A stretch of DNA of 64,000 nt, taken from positions 1-64,000 of the forward strand of contig JAKUCV010002385.1 of NCBI GenBank assembly GCA_028386065.3. Direction: 5' to 3'. How positions within the stretch are numbered: position 1 is the stretch's first letter; each line of letters begins with the position of its first letter. Shown here one piece after another: positions 35,401-45,462 of the stretch. Under the pieces are notes generated by a model. It was not told the DNA's origin, searched no databases, and saw only the letters and a list, made by a program, of their open reading frames with translations. This DNA comes from Turnera subulata. Taxonomy: Eukaryota; Streptophyta; Magnoliopsida; Malpighiales; Passifloraceae. A program made the position numbers and the translations under genes.

Positions 35401-38400
35401 CATAGAAACGCTGCAACAAAGCAATTGCAGTTGACTTCCCACTTCCACTTGCTCCCACAAGTGCAACTGTTTGGCCTGCTTCAACTTTGAGGTTGAAGTC
35501 TTTGAGAACTATGGAGTCCGGCCTGGAAGGATATGTGAAATTGACATGCTTGAATTCTATCTCGCCTTGAATATTATCCAATACAATTCCTTTTGTGTCT
35601 TCACCATCGATTTCTGGAACCCTGTCAATCCTGTTAAATATTCTTGTAGCAGCAACAATAGCTTCTGTGAAGTACTTGAGATCAGGAAGTGCTATTCCCA
35701 GGGATCTGCAAATTAATGCATCCGTAACCAACTTAGTTAATTTTGATATTTTCCCTGATTCTTGTGAAATGCAGAATAAATGATGATGCACAGGATTATT
35801 AAACACTTTGATTAGTCATTTAATCCTTAATCAACCATGGGCGGTTGAAGTTGTTATCCTTGCAATAGTGTTATAAACCTCCTTGTCCACTCTGATAGCA
35901 AGGAAATTATCTAGTCAATTGGAGGGGACAAAAAAAAGTGAGAAACATCTTAAAATGCTGCAAAAATTTAGGTATTACTTACCATGTTTTTCTCTGCTCT
36001 GAAAGATGCCATTCATTTAAAAACTAGAAGAAAAAGTCAAACATTCTCAAGAAAGGAAAATATATGATGGCCAATTAAGATGCTATTATCTGTTAACAGC
36101 TCATAAGCAGAATCCCATTCCAAGCGTTCTAAATTTGAACAATTCTTCTACAAGGCGTACGGAAATATATTTAAAGAAGTATATCATATTCTTGTTTTCT
36201 GTAAGAATAAGTTTTACAGAAAATTCTGAAAGCAAATTGAAATGGAGCGATCGACAGCTAATTGCTTACTGATGCCCCATAAGAAGAAGAATCTGTCTAC
36301 CTTGAAAAGGTTAGTGATGGTGGAAAATTCTGGGGAGCATAATTAGGTAAAGAATGCACAAAAGTGAAGTGCTGATATGTCTACATACAGACAATTAGGA
36401 TAGAATCAAATTATAGTCATGAGGCCACATATATACTGCACTTGGAAACATGAATATTCCCATTAATGCTATTTCTTCTTTCTTTGACCGCCTGTGGTAT
36501 ACTATATATATCAATTGTTTCTTTTTTCACTAGCATATGCAACAGTGACCAGTTTCAAGCATATGGTATTGAGCCATTGACCGGGTATTCTAGCTCATTT
36601 TATCTCCTTTCCTGGAGGGCATTATGTTTATAGTTATACAAAGCACACAATCTAACCTTTTCTTAAAACAGATCCTATCCTCTCTCTCTCCAAAAAAAAT
36701 ATCTCTCTTGAGTTAAAAGTTAAGAAAATTGAAAAGCAAAAAACAACTCTTTTTTTTTTTGGTGATAAAAAAAAACAACTCTTTTTACGCACAGTAACAG
36801 GAGTTGAATTGAAGATCTCCTCAATTAGCGCTAATAGTGTGTTGGCAATTGAGGCACTTTGCTTTACCAAGAAAGGAAAAAGACGCCAGACATTTATCTG
36901 ACATACTTCCAAAATTATAGTACATCTTCAATATGAGATGAGGAAGCCATTTTCGAAGTTGAGACATTGATTTGTGACGCAGAATTAATCACCAGGAGTA
37001 CGTAGTGAGAGGGTTTCTGGATATATACAAACCAGTGTGTTGTATGTTATGTCACTTTAGATTGGAAAAAACAATTTACAGAAAGCTTTTTGCTTTTGGT
37101 GGGATAATTGAGAGTTCTATTGACTGCAATTGACTTGCTTTAAGAAAATGTGAGATTCATATATAGGATTCCAAGTATAGGCAATTTTCAGGGAATCTCC
37201 ACAATGTAAACGTTTTCATGTTTGATTAGAGGGCGTCCTATATACTAATCATGACTCCTACCAACCAAAGATGGCAGAAAAGTTAACTTTAGGACAGATG
37301 GAAGCTGAGCATGAAAGAAAGCTTTGTCATCAACCCCCCACCCCGATTGATTAGTCTTCTAAAACACAAAGTTAAACAAATGACAGGTGTAAGAAGTAAT
37401 CCATCATCAAGAAATTCGTTTAACAATACAACTCATACCCCCTTGTCTAATTGCCAACCACCCTTTTCATGCTGGGACTCATTAAGTTTTTAATGTTCCT
37501 CCTGGCAGATATTCCAAATATTAAAGTATGCAGATCATTTCACTCAAAATAAATGTAAGATGGGAAAAAATGTAAGGCAGCCAAGATCAAAGGCAGATTT
37601 AAGCATCACTTTCAAACAATATAGTAGATGAAGCAAGATATGATGCCAGAGCCACTTACAAGCCACTCAATATGAAGGAAATGCCAGCAGCATAGATCCT
37701 CCCTCCACTTTCTCCTTTGTACATGACCAAACGGCTTCCATACCAAGCAAGGAAAGCCCAAATGGCAAAAGAAAGTCCTGTGCTCCCCACTGCGAGTCCT
37801 TTGGCTATCCCTTGCTTGATACCCAGTTTGGTAGTCCTATCCAAAACCGCTGAGTAACTGTCAATGATTCTCTTTTCAGCTGTGAATGAATAAACAGTCT
37901 TGATAGAGCTTAAAGCCTGCTCAATAATGGTGTTTGCCTTGCCATACTCCTTGTGGGATTTCTTGGACAAATAGAGAAGGTATTTTCCATAAACCATTCC
38001 AGGGATAATCAGGAGAAGTAGAGTAGGGAAGGCTACTAGAGACAGCCTCCATGAAAAGTAAGTGGAGAATGCAAGTCCTGAGATGAATACAGACGCATGC
38101 ATCAAAAATATGGGCACCTGGAAATCCAAATAAGTAGATGTTAATCAATGAATCAAATGAAATGTACAAATTAAAGATATATAAATGTATATTTCATGTG
38201 AAGACAACAACTTTTACCTTTTCACTGAGTACTTCCTGTATGAGAGAAGTATCTTTGGAGATGCTGTTTATAATCTCTGAAGTGGTTGCTTCTTGTGAAT
38301 CGAAAAACCCAACTTCCTGTCGAAGAACAGCTTCCAAATACTTGTAGCGGATCTTCATGACCTGTCTCTCGCTGGTTTTGCTCCAACAATAACCTTCTGT

Positions 38401-39230
38401 AGGAGCAAAAAGTAACCTTCATTTTAGTCTTATATATATACAAGCATTTTTTTTATGATTTTCAATAGCTGTGAGAAGCACAGAAAGTTCGCATAGACAG
38501 AATCTGCTCTGCAATTTCTCTTGGATGATACTCAAATCAGTCACATTAGAGGACATACTAGGGTTCGATGAATTGCCATCATTGCTTTGTTTCCTTTACG
38601 CTTTCTTTAAAAAGTTCTGTTTTTTGTTTTGGGTCCATTTCGAGGTTATTGTCTCCTTTTTCATGTCGAAAATAGATAGTACTCCCCTTATTGCACTGCT
38701 CTTTTAAGCTCTTGTATGTTAGGATTCGGTTGAAGATATGCTCTTGGATGTCTAAACGTAAACGACCATAGTCAATAAAGCAAATGTGAAAGTGAGCTTT
38801 TGAAATTACCCATGAAAGCCACCACCATGACTGCTAATCCCAAGTAGACAAAGGATAAACTGCACTGTTATAAGGAAAGCAAACAAAAACACAGAAGAAC
38901 ATTTATGTGTTAGCTAGTCAAACTTGAGAACACAAAAGACCGTTAAGTGAAACACATACACTGAGAAGGAGAGAAAGAGAGTTGACTGCTAACCTTTTGA
39001 ACCTCAGCCATGAAATTGCCATGGTTTTGTTGGGTATTACCATAGCCCAAGCTATTCATTAAGCTGCTGGCAAAGACCAGTAAGCAGTTTGTTGACATCC
39101 CATCTCCAATTGCTCCAATAGTACCCAGAAACATAAGCAATATATCAACCCAATCTGCATATCTGAAGATTATGGCTATGGAGTTTCTTTCTTTTCTCAA
39201 CATCTCCTCATTCTTCTTTGGAGAACTCAT
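32449..39230 (-). CDS. Full-length ABCB transporter (MDR/PGP, ABCB15-like)
   Basis: Nine minus-strand exons, 38994-39230, 38810-38864, 38218-38396, 37660-38117, 35165-35705, 34818-34997, 33415-34698, 32902-33320 and 32449-32800, join to 1234 aa with no stop. The order is TMD1-NBD1-TMD2-NBD2, the usual plant ABCB size. NBD1 has Walker [10 protein letters not shown] (about 394-402), signature LSGGQ (498-502) and Walker [16 protein letters not shown]2 has Walker [10 protein letters not shown] (about 1031-1039), LSGGQ and [11 protein letters not shown]. Family knowledge: ATP-driven export at the plasma membrane, with some members moving auxin. The Q-loop of NBD1 reads SQEHALF where SQEPALF is usual. 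Intron 4 (35706-37659) is the largest. Confidence 0.93.
36750..36880 (-). mobile_element. Possible SINE in ABCB intron 4
   Basis: On the minus strand a tRNA-like GGTAAAGCAAAGTGCC is followed by a box-B-like TTCAATTCAACTCC, then an ATCACC and a poly-A tract (T-run at 36750-36760 on +). The word AAACAACTC occurs on both sides of the tail. No clear target duplication. Confidence 0.35.
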
Positions 39231-40067
39231 TCTATCTTTGCTTACTTGCTATATATTATTTTGTGCAAAGAAAGCACTGCAAGATTGCCTTTTAAAGTGT
39301 GCTGGCTAGCACAGTAGCGAGCACACTTACTTACTGGGGGAGAAAAAAGGGAGAAGGTTTTGTGCACTCAAGTCTTCTTGACTTGCAGAAAGAAATGGTA
39401 AGCGTAGCTATATATATATATATAACTAGCTAGAGGAAGTAGCTGGTGCATTTCCCATGAAACAATTTAAATTTGTCGTGAAGGTTATGTGGGGTAGCTA
39501 AAGACATTTTTTTAGTGTGTAGTGGTGGTTGCTTTCAATGCCATCACCCAAGAATACCTCCATAAGCAGGTGGTTTCAAACAAAGATGACTATGACCACT
39601 GTCCCATCAACCATTCCAGCTTTGGTTTCTTCATATATATCTTTATTTTGTTTCCTTTTGATTCATATTTAACTAGTAACTGTAAGTCGATCTTGAATTG
39701 AAAACATGGCCCCTATTTCTTTTTTTTTTGGGTAAGTAAACATGCCCCTTTTTAACAGGTATGATCCTCCTCCTTTAACCAAAAAAAACAGGTTTGATTA
39801 TGATCTCGATCGTTTTGATGGGCCTGACGTGATAAGTAAATTAAGTTCTGGTGAGTGAAGAGCCTAGGAAGAAATTAAAAGTGAAGTAAAGACCCCACAG
39901 AAAGATCAATGTACCAAATAGACAATAATAGAATGCTTTCTGCGGGCTTTTTTGACTGTGTCATATAGAAGGAACCTCGTCAGAAGAGAGACGGGGAGGG
40001 GGAGGTTTGTTACTCATATAGCCTAAATCTTCAGGGCTTTTTAGAATATACTTTCGTTCTTGATAAG
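39231..40067. other. ABCB upstream region
   Basis: An alternating AT tract (about 39411-39425), TATATATA-like on the minus strand, lies 180-195 bp upstream of the ABCB ATG and could serve as its TATA box. Nothing else was recognised. Confidence 0.4.
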
Positions 40068-40081
40068 CAAAACATTTTCTC

Positions 40082-40914
40082 TTTTTTTTTTCCGAAACAT
40101 ATATTTCATTAATTATAAAATAAAATACACTTGGATAGATGCTAGAATCATCAACTCTAGGATTCCAAAAAAATTACAAGTGCACAAGTAAAAAGAATAC
40201 AACAAAATAAACATATAACAGAAATTAAGCAATCGAACAACACAAAGCAACAACTGATACCAATCTTCCGAGGAGTAAATCTGCAAGGACTTCGTAGATA
40301 TGAGTGTGGCCCGAAAAGCCACGGGTTGTCGGGGGAGTAAGAAAGCGTTCTTCACAAAGAAGGGTCCTGTAGATGACAGGATACACAATCTATCCAACTT
40401 TTGGTAAGAAAAGTCGTTCCCATGTGCCGAACCCAACGGCACTCTTGAGTTAAAACTCACGGTTCTTACAACCAAAGAAGACAAATACAACGGGATGAAA
40501 GAAACAAGAGAGCTTCCACCCGTGTACTAAAACTTCACCATAATGCTTCGTCTCGCCTCCCATTCGAAGTAAAACACCAACAGGAGAACACGATTCTCCC
40601 ATCCGTGACTTGCTTACCGGGAAGCTTGACTTTGCCCATGAGAAGAACAAAAATCTCTCACAAGGAGAAACACTTTCACAAAGAGAGTAACTTTTATTCC
40701 CATATAAGGGTATTAGATCTATAACCATACTAAAAGAGAAGAGATATGAACTAAAGACGTTGGGGGGTTTACCATGGATGGTGAAGAAACCATCCATGGC
40801 AACCCCCATCTTGATTTTTTAGGAAGAAAGACTAGAGAGAAGGAGGAGCCTCTCTTTCTCAAATTTGAAATTTGAAAACTTCTTTCTAGCTCATCTTTCC
40901 TCAATTCTCCTTTA
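40082..40914 (-). mobile_element. 833-bp retroposed insertion with 14-bp target duplications
   Basis: The 14-bp word CAAAACATTTTCTC flanks the segment at 40068-40081 and 40915-40928. A T-run (40082-40091) marks a poly-A tail on the minus strand, so this is a target-primed non-LTR insertion. Its minus-strand 3' end, ATATATGTTTCGG plus the A-run, resembles the retroposon tail at 16520. It holds a 10-bp perfect inverted repeat, CCATGGATGG at 40772-40781 and its complement at 40790-40799. Short minus frames (40113-40490 and 40450-40809) match no family I know. It may be an internally deleted LINE, a SINE-like unit or a processed transcript. Confidence 0.75.
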
Positions 40915-41691
40915 CAAAACATTTTCTCATAAGCAAGAGGATGATTCTTTATTCGTATAAACCGAATTAAGATATCTGAAAATAAATACTTCAAGATCTA
41001 ATCAAACAAAATCATAAGAAAAATTTAAACATAAGAATTCATCTCAACTTCCTACATAAAATCACACTACCAGATCTATATTCTTGAAGGATTTATAAAG
41101 GCATATTGTTCTAATAACATCTCTTTATTGGTAAATTTTTGCTGTAAATAGAAAATAATTCTTCAAGTCGAATCTTCCTTCATTGCTTCCCAATCTATTT
41201 TGAATCACAAAACAAGTAGAAAGGACTCCATATAGGGAACAACTAATCCACAAAGAGGGATACATAACCCACAAAAAGGGAAACTAATAACATATTTGGA
41301 GAACTTACTGTAGAAAGAAAGAAAACACTGACAACCCCAGAGTTATAGATCTAGCGTATTCTCTTATTTAGTGTGGTGTGTTTTTTTACATGAAAAAAGT
41401 TGTTTTTGTTCTTAAGGTTGGTCAAGTTTAATTTGCATTTACAGATTGATGTGATTTAATTACTTTTCCGTACGAACTGCAATAAGTTTAAGATTGTCGC
41501 CCTTCACATGGGTGGCATTGTAATCGGGGGACTAGACGAGGACTTGATTAATAGTTTTCCGACACTGCAAGTTACTACGCACCAAAAACTGAGCACTGTT
41601 CAAAAACAACTGAGGATTATAAGAAAACAAGGAACATTATACAGATTTCGGACAATGGAGTAAGGAGGCATGATTATTCTCTTATACTATA

Positions 41692-44600
41692 ATGGATCAC
41701 TTGCATGATCACATATTATTATCACCCATATCACTTTGTCCTTCGCAGTATTTGTTGGACTTCCGATCTACCTCTCCAATTTTGGGATCAACGCGTTGTC
41801 GTAAGTTATGGTCCCCTCCAAACTTAAACTTTCTTGCTGTGGATTCGGAGGGGATGTCAGGTGGTCTACTGTTATTGTGGGACGGTGATGATTTCCAGTG
41901 TATTCGACATGAGAAGCAAGATCGGTGGATTTTGATTGAAGGAAGATTGGTGCCCTCAAATATCAATGTGGTTATATGCTGTGTGTATGCTCCCGTGAAT
42001 ACTCAGGATCGTATCCGCATGTGGTCTGATTTAGCCAACAAAAAAACAGCTCATCCATCTCCTTGGCTAGTGGTAGGTGATTTTAATGAAGTCTTACATG
42101 CAAATGAAAGAAAGAGTGGAAGGGTTCTTGTTCAGGGTGCAGGTGCCTTAAGGAGTTTCATGGAATCACTAAATCTTTTAGAATTCCCTCTTCAAGGGCG
42201 ACTATATACATGGGCAAATTCCAATGCAGCTAGTAGAATTGATAGAGCAATGGCGGAGCCGGAGTGGAGCATTTCTTTCCCCTTACTAGTATTACAAACG
42301 GCGAGTAGAGGGGGATCTGATCACTGGCCTATTATTCTAGCTCAAGAGCAAGTGGATTGGGGCTTCAAGCCTTTCCGTTTTCTATCTTGCTGGTGGACGT
42401 ATCCGAATTTTGACAATATTATTACTGATATGTGGGCAGAGATAGAGAGGGAGCTTCCAGGAAGGTTTTGCCTCCTGAAAAAGCTGAGTAAGTTACGTGG
42501 GGCTTTGGCTTACTGGAATAGGCACTCCTTTGGCCATGTTGATGAGAAAGTAAAAGAATACAGTAAGGAAGTGGATGATTTAGAGCTATTGTGTGAACAA
42601 CAGCAGTTATCTGAGACAGAACAACAACACCTAGCAGATGTTCGTGCTAATCACGCACAGTGGGAGAAACGTAGAGAGAGTTTGTGGAGACAGAAATCCA
42701 GACTTACCTGGTGCCAGCTAGGTGACCGTAATACAAAATTTTTCCATTCTGTGGCTTGCAATAAAGGAAGGAAGAAAGGTATTTATGGCATTCGAGTTGA
42801 TGGGCGAGATATTATTGATCCAGTGGGGATTAAAGCGGAGGCTGTACGCTATTTCTCTGCTTTATATGGGGATGGAAACTTCGCCAGGCCAAAGATTGGT
42901 AATTTAACTTTCAAATCTATTGATCAGAGTATGGCGGCTAGTTTGGAGAGGCCGGTAACCATGGAGGAGATTAAAGAGGCCGTTTGGGCATGCGATAGCT
43001 TGAAGGCACCAGGCCCTGACGGATTTAATTTCTCTTTTTATAAGAAATGCTGGGAGATACTCAAAAGTGATTTGTTTGACTTGGTTCAACAGTTCTTTGA
43101 GACAGGGAGATTGCCGAAAGGTGCCAATTGTGCATATATAACCTTGCTTCCCAAAAAGGGCATGGCTGAGGGTTTTGATGAATATAGGCCCATCACATTG
43201 ATTCATGGCCTGTATAAAATTGTATCAAAGATTCTAGCAGAGAGAATTAAACAGGTAATGGATGTGCTAGTCAGCAAGACGCAGTCGGCTTTTATTGCAG
43301 GAAGACATATCTTAGATTGCCATCTTGTTGCGTCAGAGGTTATTGATTCTCTTAAAAGGTCAAAGACACGAGCTGTGGTGTGGAAGCTTGATTTCCGAAA
43401 AGCTTATGATTCTATATCATGGTCTTATCTCATACAAGTGATGGTGAAGATGGGTTTTGGAGAAAAATGGATATCTTGGATTCAAACATGTCTGCAGTCG
43501 GCAACACTATCGGTGCTCATTAATGGCTCACCCTCTCCCGAGTTCGGGATGCAGAAAGGGTTGAGGCAAGGTGATCCACTCTCTCCTTTCTTATTCCTAC
43601 TGGCTGCGGAGGGTTTAACTTCTATACTCAACAAGGCATGTGAAAAAGGTTTAATTGCCCCGTTGATGGTACATAATATTCCCATATCATTGTTGCAGTT
43701 TGCCGATGACACTCTACTTTTCTCACAGGCTGAGTCCACTTCGCTCCTGAATTTAAAAAGGGTGTTGAGATGTTTTGAGATGTTATCTGGGTTGAGTATT
43801 AATTTTTATAAAAGTGGATTAGCTGGGATCTCTTTGGCTCAGGGGGAGGTCAGCTCTTTTGCCGATAGTTTGCTATGCAAAGTTGAAAAGCTACCCTTCA
43901 CTTATCTGGGTCTTCCTTTGGGAGCAAGTATGAGATTGGCTAAACATTGGGAACCAGTGATACAAAAGTTCAGGGTCAGATTGCATTCTTGGAAGGGTCG
44001 TTTTCTTACCTTTGCGGGAAGGTTAGTACTTATAAAAGCTGTGCTTTCTTCTCTACCACTGTACTACCTATCCATGTTCAAAATCCCAGGGGCTGCGGTG
44101 AAGAAACTTGTTCGGATTCAGCGTGAGTTTTTGTGGGGCGGCACCATGCAAAAGAAGTTGCCGCATGTTGCATGGGCTAAAGTCACTACTCTTAAATCCA
44201 AGGGAGGTTTAGGAGTAGAGAACCTGGTTGTTAAAAACCAATGCCTTCTTTATAAGTGGATTTGGCGATATAGTACGCAGGATGGACACCTATGGCAATG
44301 TCTGATTTCGGCAAAGTGTGGGTTGGGTGGGTCTTCTATGCAGCCCATTTTTGACATCTCCAAGGCTTCTCCCGTCTGGCGGAATATTGTGAGAAGTGGT
44401 GACTTTACGGGTCCAGGGACGAGGCCTTTATGTTCTGGTATGTCATTACTCATTGGTGATGGTGCTCGGGCTAGCTTTTGGGGCGACAGGTGGTCGCAAA
44501 TGGGTTGTTTACAGCAACAGTTTAAAAGACTGTACCTATTATCCACTTTCCAGCAAGCAACGGTTCGTGAGGTTTATACGGGGGGTTTTTTGCACCCTGA

Positions 44601-45345
44601 TCATATTTCGGCCTGGTCGCGCCCATTGTATGTTTGGGAACAGGAAGTTTGTAGCCGTATGTTAATGGCACTTGAGGGCATAGCTTTCTATATAGATCGG
44701 GGTGACTCTTGGCAGTGGGTGCATGATCCTCTTGGGCTGTATTCTGTCCGTTCGGCATCCTGTTTCTTACTTTCTACGGTTTCAGTTCAACCCCAGCCGC
44801 TTGCATGGCTGGGCGTGGCTCCCCCAAAGATTGAGTTCTTCTTATGGTTGGCTTTGAATAAGGGTCTTATCACCAAAGAATTCCTCCGTCACAGGGGTGT
44901 GATCCAAGACTTGGACGCTGATTGCTCTTTTTGTCAAGGTGCGCAGGAGGATATCACACATTTGTTCTTTCTCTGCCAAGTGAGTGTCTCATTATGGCAG
45001 CGCCTGTGTAGATGGTGGGGGGTGTGTTGGATCAATCCGGGAAGCATGGCGGCTTGGCTTGTGCAGTGGCCTGCGACTGCGGGGGAGCGGCAGGCTGAGC
45101 AAGCTTGGATGCTTATAGGATTGGCCATGTTGTGGTCCATTTGGCTTGCTCGTAATGCGTTGGTTTTCTCCCACACCCCTTTGCAGTTGGATTTACTTTT
45201 TGATTTGGTCTTAGCTCGAGCTTTTTGGTGGTTCAAGTCCTTACACCCATCGTTCCCTTACAGTGCGGGGGCGGCTCATGCTTCTCCGGAGCCCTTCAAG
45301 GGTTGGCATTCGGGCAAATTGTTAACAATAGGCTTTACAAAGTGA
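41692..45345 (+). CDS. LINE (L1-type) ORF2 polyprotein, long open frame, 5'-truncated
   Basis: The uninterrupted 1217-codon frame contains most of an apurinic-type endonuclease (VVGDFNEVL at about 127-135, SRIDRAM, GGSDHWPI at 207-214). A reverse transcriptase follows (APGPDGFN, EYRPITL, QSAFIAGR, LDFRKAYDS, GLRQGDPLSPFLF, and QFADDTLLF at about 668-676). A C-terminal zf-RVT region starts near 1045 (FFLWLALNKG, then a Cys-His segment). The endonuclease lacks its N-terminal WN-x-RG and ET motifs, so the copy looks 5'-truncated and likely inactive alone. Absence of stops points to a recent insertion. The first 30 or so residues may be read-in flanking sequence. Confidence 0.9.
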   Translation: MDHLHDHILLSPISLCPSQYLLDFRSTSPILGSTRCRKLWSPPNLNFLAVDSEGMSGGLLLLWDGDDFQCIRHEKQDRWILIEGRLVPSNINVVICCVYAPVNTQDRIRMWSDLANKKTAHPSPWLVVGDFNEVLHANERKSGRVLVQGAGALRSFMESLNLLEFPLQGRLYTWANSNAASRIDRAMAEPEWSISFPLLVLQTASRGGSDHWPIILAQEQVDWGFKPFRFLSCWWTYPNFDNIITDMWAEIERELPGRFCLLKKLSKLRGALAYWNRHSFGHVDEKVKEYSKEVDDLELLCEQQQLSETEQQHLADVRANHAQWEKRRESLWRQKSRLTWCQLGDRNTKFFHSVACNKGRKKGIYGIRVDGRDIIDPVGIKAEAVRYFSALYGDGNFARPKIGNLTFKSIDQSMAASLERPVTMEEIKEAVWACDSLKAPGPDGFNFSFYKKCWEILKSDLFDLVQQFFETGRLPKGANCAYITLLPKKGMAEGFDEYRPITLIHGLYKIVSKILAERIKQVMDVLVSKTQSAFIAGRHILDCHLVASEVIDSLKRSKTRAVVWKLDFRKAYDSISWSYLIQVMVKMGFGEKWISWIQTCLQSATLSVLINGSPSPEFGMQKGLRQGDPLSPFLFLLAAEGLTSILNKACEKGLIAPLMVHNIPISLLQFADDTLLFSQAESTSLLNLKRVLRCFEMLSGLSINFYKSGLAGISLAQGEVSSFADSLLCKVEKLPFTYLGLPLGASMRLAKHWEPVIQKFRVRLHSWKGRFLTFAGRLVLIKAVLSSLPLYYLSMFKIPGAAVKKLVRIQREFLWGGTMQKKLPHVAWAKVTTLKSKGGLGVENLVVKNQCLLYKWIWRYSTQDGHLWQCLISAKCGLGGSSMQPIFDISKASPVWRNIVRSGDFTGPGTRPLCSGMSLLIGDGARASFWGDRWSQMGCLQQQFKRLYLLSTFQQATVREVYTGGFLHPDHISAWSRPLYVWEQEVCSRMLMALEGIAFYIDRGDSWQWVHDPLGLYSVRSASCFLLSTVSVQPQPLAWLGVAPPKIEFFLWLALNKGLITKEFLRHRGVIQDLDADCSFCQGAQEDITHLFFLCQVSVSLWQRLCRWWGVCWINPGSMAAWLVQWPATAGERQAEQAWMLIGLAMLWSIWLARNALVFSHTPLQLDLLFDLVLARAFWWFKSLHPSFPYSAGAAHASPEPFKGWHSGKLLTIGFTK

Positions 45346-45462
45346 GGGGCGTTCTAGTGTTGTAACTTCGCTTGGCGTCCGGGGTCTTTCAGCGGGCTTC
45401 CTATTCTCTGTACATATCCTGATTATCAATAAAGAAAATCGATTAGTATCAAAAAAAAAAAA
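45346..45462 (+). mobile_element. LINE 3' UTR and poly-A tail
   Basis: A short 3' UTR holds AATAAA at 45428-45433 and ends CGATTAGTATC followed by 12 A (45451-45462). A convincing target duplication with the 5' side was not found. Confidence 0.85.

Noticed and set aside
41160..41185. GAATCTTCC as possible 5' target duplication of the LINE
   Set aside because: It matches only imperfectly the GAATCTTGCC after the poly-A tail, and the intervening 500 bp shows no LINE coding sequence.
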